From Arthrobacter sp. MYb214 (lineage in GTDB: Bacteria > Actinomycetota > Actinomycetes > Actinomycetales > Micrococcaceae), in the NCBI RefSeq assembly GCF_002979865.1, contig NZ_PCPZ01000003.1, positions 62,001 to 126,000 on the forward strand: a DNA stretch of 64,000 nt, written 5' to 3'. The notes beneath the pieces were generated by a model. That model had not been told where the DNA came from and did not search any database. It saw only the letters and a list, made by a program, of their open reading frames with translations. Shown one piece after another: positions 8,099-16,833 of the stretch. A program made the translations under genes and the position numbers. Numbering within the stretch: the first letter of the stretch is position 1; each line of letters begins with the position of its first letter.

Positions 8099-9118
8099 CT
8101 ACTGGCCGTCAGCCAGCTGCGTGGACTCGCGCAGGACCGGCACACCGGAAACCACAATCTTCCGCAGTTCGCCGTGGTTCAGCGCCATCTCACCAGCCCA
8201 TTTTCCGATTTCTTCCAGAGGAAGTCGAGCAGTGCTGACCGTGGGCGTAATGTCGATAAGGGTCGGGATGTCGTCGAATCCCACCACAGCGATATCTTCG
8301 GGAATACGCAAGCGGTTCTCGCGAATCGCCCGAATGGCACCCAGGGCCATGACATCCGAAACGCAGAACACGCACACCCGATGGACACCGCCTGCCGACT
8401 TCTGCCGCTTGAGGTAATCGCTCATTGCAACATAGGCCCCCTCGCGCGAGAAGGGGCCGCTGATAACTTCCTCTGCATCCAGGCCACTGCGCTTCAGCTT
8501 CTCCAGGAACCCGTTGGAACGGTCCCTTGATGTCAGCAGATTCGCTTCCCCGGCCAATACGACAAACCTGCGGTGGCCGGCACTGATCAACTCGGCCGCC
8601 AGGTGCTCGGCAGTTGCCTCGTTGTCGATTTGTATGCCGCCCATATCGGTCATGGGCTGGCCGATAATCATGACTTGGCCACCATTTTCCTGATAATTCT
8701 CGATCAGTTTCAGCAACTGCCCGTTCTCGCCCAAACTGCGCGATCCCGACAGGATGATAGCGTCCGTCCGTTGCGACATGAATGCCTGAACGGCTTCGAT
8801 TTCCCGCTCGGGATCGTACTCCGTGCTGGCCAAAAGCAGCTGGACACCGCTATCACCAAGAGAGCGCTGCACTCCCCGGGCGATGGTAGAGAAGTAGGGG
8901 TCGGCTATGTCCCTGACCACCAAGCCGATCAGCTTCGTGGTGGATCTGGCAAGCGCTTGCGCTTGGGCATTGGGGAAGTAACCGAGCTTTTCAGCCGCAG
9001 CACGCACTTTATCCGAGATTTCCACAGCCGGCTTGCGTGCTGACCCATTGAGCACTCGCGAAGCGGTCGCCAGGGAAACCCCGGCTTCATTAGCCACATC
9101 AGTTAGTCGAACAGCCAT
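8099..9118 (-). CDS. LacI-family transcriptional repressor, 339 aa
   Basis: The N-terminal helix-turn-helix (about 4-24) reads LTDVANEAGVSLATASRVLNG, with the hinge helix segment NAQAQALARSTTKLIGLVV around 50-68. The periplasmic-binding-protein-like effector domain follows, with IADPYFSTIARGVQ, a D-A-I-I-L-S-G segment and VVGFDDIPTLIDITPTVST near the C-terminus, all standard. ATG at 9118 has AAGGA upstream. It is divergent from the Gfo/Idh/MocA gene at 9263, and an operator-like palindrome lies between them, so autoregulation and control of the neighbours are likely. The same palindrome precedes the binding protein and the permeases, marking this protein as the probable regulator of the whole sugar region. 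Confidence 0.9.
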   Translation of the reverse strand: MAVRLTDVANEAGVSLATASRVLNGSARKPAVEISDKVRAAAEKLGYFPNAQAQALARSTTKLIGLVVRDIADPYFSTIARGVQRSLGDSGVQLLLASTEYDPEREIEAVQAFMSQRTDAIILSGSRSLGENGQLLKLIENYQENGGQVMIIGQPMTDMGGIQIDNEATAEHLAAELISAGHRRFVVLAGEANLLTSRDRSNGFLEKLKRSGLDAEEVISGPFSREGAYVAMSDYLKRQKSAGGVHRVCVFCVSDVMALGAIRAIRENRLRIPEDIAVVGFDDIPTLIDITPTVSTARLPLEEIGKWAGEMALNHGELRKIVVSGVPVLRESTQLADGQ

Positions 9119-9177
9119 CTGAAATCCTTATCATTCTCTGCAACCTGGCACAAGCTTATCTTTCGCGAACGTGATGG

Positions 9178-9206
9178 TTGACACTCCAATTACACCTCAC
9201 TATCGT
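9178..9206 (+). promoter_or_regulatory. Promoter of the oxidoreductase/DUF993 operon
   Basis: TTGACA (9178-9183) and TATCGT (9201-9206) with a 17-bp spacer. The operator at 9207-9220 begins at the base after the -10 hexamer. Confidence 0.65.
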
Positions 9207-9220
9207 GGAAAGCGCATTCC
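9207..9220. promoter_or_regulatory. LacI-type operator in the lacI/oxidoreductase intergenic region
   Basis: GGAAAGCGCATTCC. Its reverse complement is found exactly at 20297-20310, upstream of the permease operon, and a variant (GGAAAGCGCTTGCC) lies at 7993-8006. It abuts the -10 hexamer of the rightward promoter. Confidence 0.75.
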
Positions 9221-9262
9221 CATTCTATTCCCTTACGCATTCCCCGTTTCGAGGAGACCCCA

Positions 9263-10429
9263 GTGACAGAAACAAAAGTTCTACGCATCGCCATGAACGG
9301 CATCACCGGCCGCATGGGATACCGCCAGCACTTGCTGCGTTCAATCCTTCCTATCCGAGACCAGGGAGGAATCACTCTCGGGGACGGTTCGAAGCTGACC
9401 GTTGAACCGATCCTCGTTGGACGTAACGAAGCGAAGCTGCGCGAACTTGCGCAGAAGCACCAGGTTGAGCACTACAGCACCGATCTTGACTCCCTGATTG
9501 ATGACCCGAGTGTCGACATCATTTTCGACGCGTCCATGACTTCCTTGCGTTACGAAACGCTGTCGAAAGCCATCGGGGCAGGCAAGCATATCTTCACCGA
9601 GAAACCGACCGCTGAAACCCTCGAAGAGGCCGTGGATCTCGCCCGCCAGGCACAGGCCAAGGGAATTACCGCCGGCGTCGTGCACGACAAGCTCTACTTG
9701 CCGGGCCTGGTGAAGTTACGCCGTTTGGTCGACGAAGGCTTCTTCGGACGCATTCTCTCAATGCGCGGCGAGTTCGGCTACTGGGTATTCGAGGGAGACA
9801 TCCAGGAAGCGCAGCGGCCTTCCTGGAACTACCGTCTTGCGGATGGCGGATCGATGACCACCGACATGTACTGCCACTGGAACTACGTCCTTGAAGGAAT
9901 CATCGGCAAGGTCAAGTCCGTCACCTCGACCACGGCAACCCACATCCCTACCCGCTGGGACGAACAAGGCGAAGCCTACGAAGCCACCGCAGATGATGCG
10001 GCCTACGGCATCTTCGAACTCGAAACTCCTTCCGGCGATGCAGTAATTGCGCAGATCAACTCCTCGTGGGCAGTGCGCGTCTACCGCGATGAACTGGTGG
10101 AATTCCAGATCGACGGCACCCACGGTTCCGCCGTCGCGGGATTGAACAAGTGCGTTGCCCAGCAACGCGCCCACACTCCGAAGCCTGTTTGGAACCCCGA
10201 TTTGCCAGTCACTGAGTCGTTCCGCGACCAGTGGATGGAAGTTCCCGCCAATGCCGACCTGGATAACGGATTCAAGCTGCAGTGGGAAGATTTCTTGGCC
10301 GACGTCGCAGCGGGACGCGAACACCAGTATGGCCTGCTTTCGGCCGCTCGCGGTGTCCAGCTAGCGGCTTTGGGATTGCAGTCAGCCGCCGAACGACGCA
10401 CCCTCGATATCCCGGAGATCACGCTATGA
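9263..10429 (+). CDS. Gfo/Idh/MocA-family oxidoreductase, 388 aa
   Basis: NAD(P)-dependent sugar oxidoreductase fold. GTG start at 9263 with GAGGAG 7 nt upstream. The N-terminal Rossmann segment is IAMNGITGRMGYRQHLLR, an unusual form of the GxGxxG loop. DIIFDASMTSLRYETLSKAI and the family signature IFTEKPTAETLEEA (Glu-Lys-Pro) follow near residue 113, and the substrate-domain segment DGGSMTTDMYCHWNYVLEGIIG near 195. The stop codon overlaps the ATG of the DUF993 gene (ATGA), so the two are translationally coupled. This triple of oxidoreductase, DUF993 protein and TIM-barrel isomerase recurs in actinobacteria. It probably oxidises a sugar or derivative; the substrate is unknown. Confidence 0.85.
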   Translation: MTETKVLRIAMNGITGRMGYRQHLLRSILPIRDQGGITLGDGSKLTVEPILVGRNEAKLRELAQKHQVEHYSTDLDSLIDDPSVDIIFDASMTSLRYETLSKAIGAGKHIFTEKPTAETLEEAVDLARQAQAKGITAGVVHDKLYLPGLVKLRRLVDEGFFGRILSMRGEFGYWVFEGDIQEAQRPSWNYRLADGGSMTTDMYCHWNYVLEGIIGKVKSVTSTTATHIPTRWDEQGEAYEATADDAAYGIFELETPSGDAVIAQINSSWAVRVYRDELVEFQIDGTHGSAVAGLNKCVAQQRAHTPKPVWNPDLPVTESFRDQWMEVPANADLDNGFKLQWEDFLADVAAGREHQYGLLSAARGVQLAALGLQSAAERRTLDIPEITL

Positions 10430-11679
10430 GCTACGCATCCTTGCCCGAATTGACACTCATTGACGAAAACGGGCAGAACTTTTCCTATCGGTTGAAAGGC
10501 CCCGGAGAATTCCAGCGGCCGTCTGCCCCGCTTTCCTCGCGCAAGGCCTATGCCGCAGCCCATGTCATCCCCCTCATGGGAGCAGACAATACGCCTGGCG
10601 CACCGGCAAGCATCGATTGGGATGCGACGCTGGCCTACCGGCACGAGCTATGGTCCTACGGGCTGGGTGTCGCCGATGCGATGGATACGGCGCAGCGAGG
10701 CATGGGGCTGGACTACGCGGCTACCTGCGAGTTGATCAGGCGATCGGCGATCGAAGCGGCCGGGGTTCTCCAGAAGAACAGCTACCCGGCCTTGGCCGGG
10801 CTCACCGTCAGGGATATTCTCGCCTGCGGTGTCGGCACGGACCAGCTGTCGGCAGACACTGTCCAGCCGGGCCAGCTGGCTGAAGTCACCAACGCTTATT
10901 TGGAGATGCTGCGCCTTGTTGAAGATTCAGGTTCGAAGGCGATCTTGATGTGCTCCCGGGCCCTGGTCAAGGCTGCGCGCACCTCGCAGGATTATCTGGA
11001 CGTGTATGCGACTTTGCTCGATGCTGCCAAGCAGCCAGTGATCCTGCATTGGCTTGGAGACATGTTCGATCCACAGTTGAGCGGCTACTGGGGAACACCG
11101 GATTTGGCAGAAGCCACCGGGGTTTTCCAGTCCATTCTGGAGCAGCATGCGTCGAAAATCGACGGCGTCAAAGTCTCTTTGCTCAATGCCGAGCATGAGA
11201 AGCAGCTTCGTGCCGCATTGCCAGCTGGAGTGCGCCTCTACACTGGCGACGATTTCAACTATCCCGAGCTGATCCACGGTGACGGGCAACTGCATTCCGA
11301 TGCGTTGCTGGGAATTTTCGCCGCCATCTATCCCGCTGCGTCAACGGCCCTGCAGGCTTTCGATGCAGGCGACGCAGAACGCGGCCGGAAGATCCTGGAC
11401 TCCACCAGAGAGCTGGGATTGCATATTTTCAGCGCCCCAACGTTCTACTACAAGACCGGGATTGCCTTCCTTTCGTGGCTCAATGGGCACCAAAGCGGTT
11501 TCCAGATGATCGGCGGGCTGCACGCCGGACGTTCCCTGCCGCATTTGGTGCGCACATTCGTTCTCGCTGATGGCGCTGGCCTGTTGCAAAACCCTGATCT
11601 GGCTGCTGAGCGAATGGAACAGCTCGTGGCAATTTCTGGAATCAAAACTACAACTTCGTCCCTGACAGGTGTGTCATGA
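10426..11679 (+). CDS. DUF993 family protein (dihydrodipicolinate-synthase/aldolase-like), 417 aa
   Basis: The start is the ATG at 10426 that overlaps the previous stop; the frame is open further upstream, but that part is out of frame with the oxidoreductase gene and has no ribosome site. The sequence shows RKAYAAAHVIPLMGADNTPGAP, then a TIM-barrel-like series with LAGLTVRDILACGVGTDQL, KAILMCSRALVKAARTSQDY, ILHWLGDMFDPQLSGYWG and YTGDDFNYPELIHGDG. These are typical of DUF993 proteins, often labelled dihydrodipicolinate synthase family. KVSLLN near residue 248 may carry the Schiff-base lysine, which is inference. It is coupled at both ends by ATGA overlaps. A retro-aldol or dehydration step is plausible, but no reaction is established. 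Confidence 0.8.
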   Translation: MSYASLPELTLIDENGQNFSYRLKGPGEFQRPSAPLSSRKAYAAAHVIPLMGADNTPGAPASIDWDATLAYRHELWSYGLGVADAMDTAQRGMGLDYAATCELIRRSAIEAAGVLQKNSYPALAGLTVRDILACGVGTDQLSADTVQPGQLAEVTNAYLEMLRLVEDSGSKAILMCSRALVKAARTSQDYLDVYATLLDAAKQPVILHWLGDMFDPQLSGYWGTPDLAEATGVFQSILEQHASKIDGVKVSLLNAEHEKQLRAALPAGVRLYTGDDFNYPELIHGDGQLHSDALLGIFAAIYPAASTALQAFDAGDAERGRKILDSTRELGLHIFSAPTFYYKTGIAFLSWLNGHQSGFQMIGGLHAGRSLPHLVRTFVLADGAGLLQNPDLAAERMEQLVAISGIKTTTSSLTGVS

Positions 11680-12584
11680 CATTCGAACTATCGCTTAATA
11701 CCGGCACTACCCCGAATCTCAGCCTCCACGAAGCCGCCGAAGCTGCAGCGCAGGCGGGCCTGAGCCATATTGGTCCGTGGCGGCATTTGCTTGCCGAGGC
11801 CGGTGGCGCTGGGCCAGCAGCCCAGATCATCGCTGGGGCAGGGCTCAAAGCCAGCACCTTGTGCCGTGGCGGCTTTCTCACTGCACCTTCTGCCGAAGCC
11901 CAAGCTGCCGCGCTGGCATCGAACCGGCAGGCCATCGAGGAAGCTGCCGTCATCGGCGCCAATGAATTGATCATGGTCGTGGGCGGCTTGCCGTCGGCCG
12001 CGCATATTCTGGGCGGCACCGGAGATCCAGCAGACAAGAACATTGTCGCGGCTCGCGATCGCGTCGCGCGAGGCTTGGAAGAGCTGGTTCCCATCGCCCT
12101 GGAACACGGCGTTCGGCTGGTGCTAGAACCGTTGCATCCAATGTATGCCGCCGACCGAGCAGTGCTTTCCACGCTCGGACAGGCCCTGGACTTGGCCAGT
12201 CCTTATCCGACCAAGGCCGTAGGCGTTGTTGTTGACACCTTCCATGTGTTCTGGGATCCGCAATTGCAGCAGCAGATCCAGCGGGCAGGCCTTGAGCATC
12301 GCCTGGCCAGCTACCAGATCTGTGATTTCAATCTTCCGATTGCCAGCAATGCGCTGCAATCCAGAGGCATGATGGGCGACGGCCATATCGATTTCTCGGC
12401 GATTTCCCGATGGGTGTCACAGGCCGGATACCGAGGTCCAGTTGAAGTCGAGATCTTCAATGACGAGATCAACCAGCAGGATTCCGCGCTGACCTTGGCA
12501 ACCATGTCCCAGCGCTACGAAACTCTCGTATTGCCCCACCTTGAGCAAGCTGCGGGCGTTCAGCCGGCCAGCGCATTAAACTGA
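11676..12584 (+). CDS. Sugar phosphate isomerase/epimerase-type TIM barrel protein, 302 aa
   Basis: Xylose-isomerase-like TIM barrel (AP endonuclease 2 superfamily). It begins MTFELSLNTGTTPNLSLHEAAEAAAQAG; metal-site segments are VRLVLEPLHPMYAADRAV (Glu around 150), VVVDTFHVFWDP (Asp and His around 187-190), YQICDFNLP and the C-terminal VEVEIFNDE. These correspond to the divalent-metal Glu, Asp, His and Glu ligands of the family. ATG overlaps the DUF993 stop codon (ATGA). Members act as isomerases, epimerases or dehydratases of keto-sugars and inosose-like compounds. The placement in an oxidoreductase/DUF993 operon suggests it acts on an oxidised sugar; the substrate is not known. Confidence 0.85.
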   Translation: MTFELSLNTGTTPNLSLHEAAEAAAQAGLSHIGPWRHLLAEAGGAGPAAQIIAGAGLKASTLCRGGFLTAPSAEAQAAALASNRQAIEEAAVIGANELIMVVGGLPSAAHILGGTGDPADKNIVAARDRVARGLEELVPIALEHGVRLVLEPLHPMYAADRAVLSTLGQALDLASPYPTKAVGVVVDTFHVFWDPQLQQQIQRAGLEHRLASYQICDFNLPIASNALQSRGMMGDGHIDFSAISRWVSQAGYRGPVEVEIFNDEINQQDSALTLATMSQRYETLVLPHLEQAAGVQPASALN

Positions 12585-12614
12585 TCTGAATTCGAATATC
12601 TCTGAAGGAACACG

Positions 12615-14744
12615 ATGAATCAGCAAGCCACCGCAGCGGGATCTGCAACGACTAGTGCCCTGGCAGCGCCAACTGCTCCTGCGGTGGTGCTGATTGGTCT
12701 GAACGGATTCGGACGCCAGCATTTGGCAAATATCCATCGACTCGCAGCCGAGGAGAAAATCACGTTCCTTGCCGGCATCGATCCGGTCGATCCCGGGAAA
12801 GAGATGCGCGGCAAGGACACGCACGTGTTCGCCGACTTTGATGCTTTCCTCAGCTCCGGATTAACCCCGGACATCATCATTATTTCAACGCCGATCAGTA
12901 CGCATGCCGACCTTGCGATGGAGGCCTTGCGTACAGGTGCAGATCTCTACCTCGAAAAACCGCCGACAGCGACCCTGGATCAGTATTCACGCCTGCTGCA
13001 AGCCGCGGCCGATGCTGGCGCCCACGTGCAAGTAGGGTTCCAGGCCCTTGGCTCGACAGCCTTGAAAACCATAGATGGGTTCTTCGCCGATAACGCGAAG
13101 AACTCTCCCATCGGGGCCCTTCGTGCGGTGGGTGCCAGTGGAAATTGGCTCCGCACCACGGGCTACTATGCACGTTCGCCTTGGGCAGGACATCGAAAAC
13201 TCGACGGCGTCGAGATTGCCGACGGTGTAGTGACCAATCCCCTGGCCCACGCGGTCGCCAGCGCCTTGCACATCGCCGGAGCGCGCAAAGCCCAGGACGT
13301 CGCCCATCTTGCCACCGAGCTGTATCACGCGCACAGCATCGAAGCAGACGATACCTCCGTGGTGCGCGTGCAAACGAGCACCGGAATCCCCGTCATTGCC
13401 GCGCTGACCGTTTGCGCCAGTGAACAGCAGGATCCATGGATCACCATCTATGGCACCGAGGGCACCGCAACGTTGTACTACACCCGTGATGAGCTGCTGG
13501 TTCGACCCAACCCGGACTTGGGACTTCCAGAATCTTCTGAAGTTTTCGGACGAGTCAACCTTCTCGAGAACCTCGTCGAGGTGCGCAACGGCAGCGAAAC
13601 TGAACTCTTGAGCTCTTTGGCGTCGGCCGGTGCTTTCATGCGCGTCCTCGAGCAGATACGGACCTCGGATGCTCCAACTCAGATCGCAGAAGAGCAGGTT
13701 ATCCCTGCCGGGGATGGAGCAGATTTCCACCCAGTGATACCGAACATCGAACGATTCATCGACCGGGCGGTGGCGGCGCAGTCCAGTTTCTCTTCGCTCG
13801 GAGCGCCTTGGGCCTTGCCAGCGAAAACCAGTGGCTCGTTGTCGCTGATCAATCCCGCAACGGGGAAACAGCGCACCCTTGCGGAGTTGAGGACGGGAGA
13901 AGATATTTCCCGCACCAATTCACCGCGTCCCTTCTTGGATAACCTGAAGACCTTCAACGGAGTTGTGGTCAGTGAGCAGCAACCGCTTGACCACACCTGG
14001 CATCTAGGTGTCGGGGTTGCATTGCAAGATGTGAACGGGACCAATTTCTGGGGTGGGCGCACCTACACCCGCGACGCCTCACGCTACATATGGCGCGCGG
14101 ACCATGGACATATCCGCACAGCGTCCAATGCGTTCGCCCGCAATGGCAGCGCTTTGGATTCGCAGCTCGAATGGGTCAGCCACGAACAGGAAATCCTGCT
14201 CGATGAGTACCGTTCGATTGAGCTCAATGCATTTGAGGACCATGAAAGCGCCATCACCGGCTGGAGCCTGGATTTCAGTTTCAGGCTCTCGGCGCGCGAA
14301 CGCCAGGTGTCGCTTGGCTCTCCGGGTACCAACGGCCGTCACAACGGCGGCTACGGAGGTTTCTTCTGGCGTCTGCCGCCAATCGCTGATCCACAGATTT
14401 TTACCCCATCGGCTTCCGGGGAATCGCAAGTCCACGGTGTGCACAGTCCATGGCTCGCCTTCAGTGCTACGTTCTCCTCGGACTCGGTGGCTTTGGCTGA
14501 TCTTGCTGAAGGCCACGGGGATGCCACCATCATTTTCTGCAGTGAGCATGATGACCCATGGTTTGTTCGCAGTTCCGGATATCCGGGTGTCGGCAGTTCG
14601 CTGGCCTGGTCTACACCGGTTGTGCTGGACCCTCAGGAAGCGATAACCCGCCAAGTTCGAGTACTCGTGGTTGATGGGAGGGTCCCGGTGCAGACCGTGG
14701 CCCTGCTAGCCCGAAAATACGGTTCAGGTTCCAAGGAAGGCTGA
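12615..14744 (+). CDS. Fusion of Gfo/Idh/MocA oxidoreductase and DUF6807 (PmoA-like) domain, 709 aa
   Basis: Residues 22-400 form a Gfo/Idh/MocA oxidoreductase: AVVLIGLNGFGRQHLANIHR is the Rossmann start, DIIIISTPISTHADLAMEAL follows, and LYLEKPPTATLDQ carries the Glu-Lys-Pro signature. From about 435 a separate domain begins with DNLKTFNGVVVSEQQPLDHTW, followed by VNGTNFWGGRTY, GHIRTASN, RSIELNAFEDH and GYGGFFWRLP. This pattern of His and aromatic residues fits DUF6807, annotated as PmoA-like although no relation to methane oxidation is shown. Length is about twice a normal oxidoreductase. AGGAAC precedes the ATG. It follows the TIM-barrel gene after 30 bp and probably belongs to the same transcript. 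Confidence 0.78.
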   Translation: MNQQATAAGSATTSALAAPTAPAVVLIGLNGFGRQHLANIHRLAAEEKITFLAGIDPVDPGKEMRGKDTHVFADFDAFLSSGLTPDIIIISTPISTHADLAMEALRTGADLYLEKPPTATLDQYSRLLQAAADAGAHVQVGFQALGSTALKTIDGFFADNAKNSPIGALRAVGASGNWLRTTGYYARSPWAGHRKLDGVEIADGVVTNPLAHAVASALHIAGARKAQDVAHLATELYHAHSIEADDTSVVRVQTSTGIPVIAALTVCASEQQDPWITIYGTEGTATLYYTRDELLVRPNPDLGLPESSEVFGRVNLLENLVEVRNGSETELLSSLASAGAFMRVLEQIRTSDAPTQIAEEQVIPAGDGADFHPVIPNIERFIDRAVAAQSSFSSLGAPWALPAKTSGSLSLINPATGKQRTLAELRTGEDISRTNSPRPFLDNLKTFNGVVVSEQQPLDHTWHLGVGVALQDVNGTNFWGGRTYTRDASRYIWRADHGHIRTASNAFARNGSALDSQLEWVSHEQEILLDEYRSIELNAFEDHESAITGWSLDFSFRLSARERQVSLGSPGTNGRHNGGYGGFFWRLPPIADPQIFTPSASGESQVHGVHSPWLAFSATFSSDSVALADLAEGHGDATIIFCSEHDDPWFVRSSGYPGVGSSLAWSTPVVLDPQEAITRQVRVLVVDGRVPVQTVALLARKYGSGSKEG

Positions 14745-14746
14745 TT

Positions 14747-15841
14747 GTGCCCACCACCGCCACTCATGAATACGCAAAGAAGCATACCCAACTGGTCGAG
14801 CTCATCAGAAGCCGCGATGGGCAGTATCTGCTTCTCTCAACCCCCGCTTCGCTTGCCTGGCTCTTGGGCGGTGCCCGCACGCACGTATCTCTTGCGGCAC
14901 CACCCATTGCCAGGGTTCTGGTTCATGCCCAGGGGTGCGAGCTTGCAACGTCCGTGAGTGAAGCTGCACGGATCCAGCGAGAAGAGCTCGGCAACGTGGA
15001 ACAAGTTTCGGTGCATGTCACCGCCTGGTACCAGGATCTCGACAATGTCCGAGAATGGTTTCCAGCGGCGAGCGGACAAAAGATCCTCAGCGAGCGGGAA
15101 ATCGAGTCCGATTTGCGAGCCCTTCGCTCAGCACTCAATGAAACTGAGATTAATAGGTATCGCGCTCTTTGCCGCGACACGGCTGCGCTCATGACCCAAG
15201 TGCTGTCGGCCGCCCGTAGCGATGATTCCGAGTTCGACGTGGCAGCCAAGCTGACAGCTGGAGCCGTCGTCCAAGGAGGCGAAGTGCTCGTTGCCTTGGT
15301 CAGCGGCGATTCACGTGCCGCAGCCCGGCACCCCCTGCCCACCGCGGCCCCGCTCGGAGGCAAAGCCATGGCAGTGCTGTGCGTAAGACGTCATGGGCTC
15401 ATTGCCAACATCACCAGGTGGGTGCGATTCGGTGCGCCGACGCCTCAGGAACTCTCTGGAGAAGACGACATCCTGGCTGTCGAGGCAGATATCCTTGCGG
15501 CAATTCGCCCTGGCGGCGTTCTCGGTGAATTATTGCCCGTCATCCAGGAATCCTACCCGGAGCATGGTTTCGATGCCGGGGAATGGTCGTTGCATCATCA
15601 AGGCGGCATTGCCGGCTACAACGGACGAGATCCCCGGCTCACCCCAGGAGCAACTGATCTCTTCCAGTTGAACCAGGCTTTTGCGTTCAATCCCAGTGCA
15701 GCACGCGATGGTCTTGCGTTCAAAGTTGAGGACACCATGCTGCTGACCGAGTCCGGGGATTTTGAGGTTCTCACCTTCGATCCGCTCTGGCCCTCAAACC
15801 TGGTTAACGGTTTGCCACGGCCAGCAGTACTTCAACGCTAA
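14747..15841 (+). CDS. Peptidase M24-fold (creatinase/aminopeptidase-like) protein without clear metal ligands, 364 aa
   Basis: GTG start at 14747, 2 bases after the fusion-gene stop, with AAGGAAGG upstream. The N-terminal part (LLLSTPASLAWLLGGARTHV) is a creatinase N-domain. The pita-bread domain has LHHQGGIAGYNGRDPRLT near 280, FAFNPSAARDGLAFKVEDTMLLTESG and EVLTF at the end. Metal M24 peptidases use two Asp, one His and two Glu; the segment where the first Asp pair normally lies reads MAVLCVRRHGLIANITRWV, with no Asp. It may be a metal-independent hydrolase like creatinase, or inactive. The role in the sugar operon is unknown. A perfect bidirectional terminator follows. Confidence 0.75.
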   Translation: MPTTATHEYAKKHTQLVELIRSRDGQYLLLSTPASLAWLLGGARTHVSLAAPPIARVLVHAQGCELATSVSEAARIQREELGNVEQVSVHVTAWYQDLDNVREWFPAASGQKILSEREIESDLRALRSALNETEINRYRALCRDTAALMTQVLSAARSDDSEFDVAAKLTAGAVVQGGEVLVALVSGDSRAAARHPLPTAAPLGGKAMAVLCVRRHGLIANITRWVRFGAPTPQELSGEDDILAVEADILAAIRPGGVLGELLPVIQESYPEHGFDAGEWSLHHQGGIAGYNGRDPRLTPGATDLFQLNQAFAFNPSAARDGLAFKVEDTMLLTESGDFEVLTFDPLWPSNLVNGLPRPAVLQR

Positions 15842-15854
15842 GCGCACCCTAAAC

Positions 15855-15899
15855 AATTATTGGCTGGGAAATCCTTTTGAGGTTTCCCAGCCAATAATT
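15855..15899. terminator. Bidirectional terminator between convergent operons
   Basis: A 17-bp perfect inverted repeat (aattattggctgggaaa and tttcccagccaataatt) around an 11-nt loop. It separates the rightward operon ending at 15841 from the leftward gene ending at 15917 and has A/T-rich ends in both directions. Confidence 0.85.
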
Positions 15900-15916
15900 T
15901 TATGTACCGATGCCTT

Positions 15917-16825
15917 TTATACGGTGGCCTTCAATTCCGAGCGCCAGCTGCGTTTCGGTTCCCAGCCAAGGACATCTCGCGCTTTCTGGATACTGAAGGC
16001 AGGGCTATCCGTGGTGAGTCCCGCTGCGACGTCCTCGAGCTCCGGATAAATCTCTGGGATCAGCTCTGCGAGCGGACGCGTTGCCATGGCATCCTTTGCA
16101 CCAACGAAGAACACCGAGCCATTCTCTACGCGGTCAAACCGTTCAAGCAGTACCAGCAGGAAATCTGCCACGTCCCGCGCATCAACGTAATTGAATAGCG
16201 CAGGCGCTGACAAGCGAGGATCTTGTAGGCGCTCAGCAACAGTGTGTCCCTGCTGCGTTGGAGCGCCGGCCCACTCTTCCTCTGCGATCACATAGCAGGG
16301 CCTGAAGGAAGCGAACTTCACCGAACTTGCCGGTCCCATTTTCGCTGCGAACATGGCGGCAATCTGCTCGGCTACGAATTTGGAAAGCCCATAAGCATGC
16401 CATGGCTTGGGAACTTCGTTTTCATCAAGAGGCAGCTTCTCCGGCACCCATCCGCCCGGAGAACCATAGCCCATTATTGATGGGCTGGAGGCCAGCACGA
16501 CCCTGGTAGCACCGGCCTCCACTGCCGCCGAGGTGACGTTATGGGCAATGGTCGCGTTCGTGTGCAGAAGCACCTCTTCCGGGGCCATGAAAGGAACAGC
16601 CATTGCCGCGAGGGACACCACCGCTTGCGGAGCAAGCTGCTCGAATAGCGCATGCGTAGCCTTCGCATCCATCAGATCGATGCAGTGATACTCCACGCCA
16701 TCGAGAGGTTCTTCCGGAATCTGCCTGTCAAGAGAGATCACTTCATGCCCTGCGTGAGAAAACCCCGCGAGCACGGCACGGCCTAAACGCCCTGCTCCCC
16801 CGGTGATGACGACTTTTTCACCCAT
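15917..16825 (-). CDS. NAD-dependent epimerase/dehydratase family protein, uronate-dehydrogenase-like, 302 aa
   Basis: Extended short-chain dehydrogenase. MGEKVVITGGAGRLGRAVLA gives the GxxGxxG NAD loop at the very N-terminus, which fixes the start at 16825. The next acidic strand ends ISLDRQIPEEP, suggesting NAD preference. VVSLAAMAVPF, VVLASSPSIMGYG (catalytic Ser/Thr region) and the YxxxK pair in WHAYGLSKFVAEQ follow. The shape and the region YGSPGGWVPEKLPLDE resemble uronate dehydrogenases and related sugar epimerases. It starts 8 nt after the stop of the preceding Gfo/Idh/MocA gene. If it is a uronate dehydrogenase, its product would feed the aldarate dehydratases nearby; this is inference. 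Confidence 0.75.
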   Translation of the reverse strand: MGEKVVITGGAGRLGRAVLAGFSHAGHEVISLDRQIPEEPLDGVEYHCIDLMDAKATHALFEQLAPQAVVSLAAMAVPFMAPEEVLLHTNATIAHNVTSAAVEAGATRVVLASSPSIMGYGSPGGWVPEKLPLDENEVPKPWHAYGLSKFVAEQIAAMFAAKMGPASSVKFASFRPCYVIAEEEWAGAPTQQGHTVAERLQDPRLSAPALFNYVDARDVADFLLVLLERFDRVENGSVFFVGAKDAMATRPLAELIPEIYPELEDVAAGLTTDSPAFSIQKARDVLGWEPKRSWRSELKATV

Positions 16826-16833
16826 GGCTCCGT

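Noticed and set aside
8949-8963. AAGCGCTT-containing sequence inside the lacI gene
   Set aside because: It lies in the conserved hinge-helix codons (AQALAR), so the match to the operator core is explained by coding sequence. A role as an auxiliary operator cannot be excluded but is not supported.
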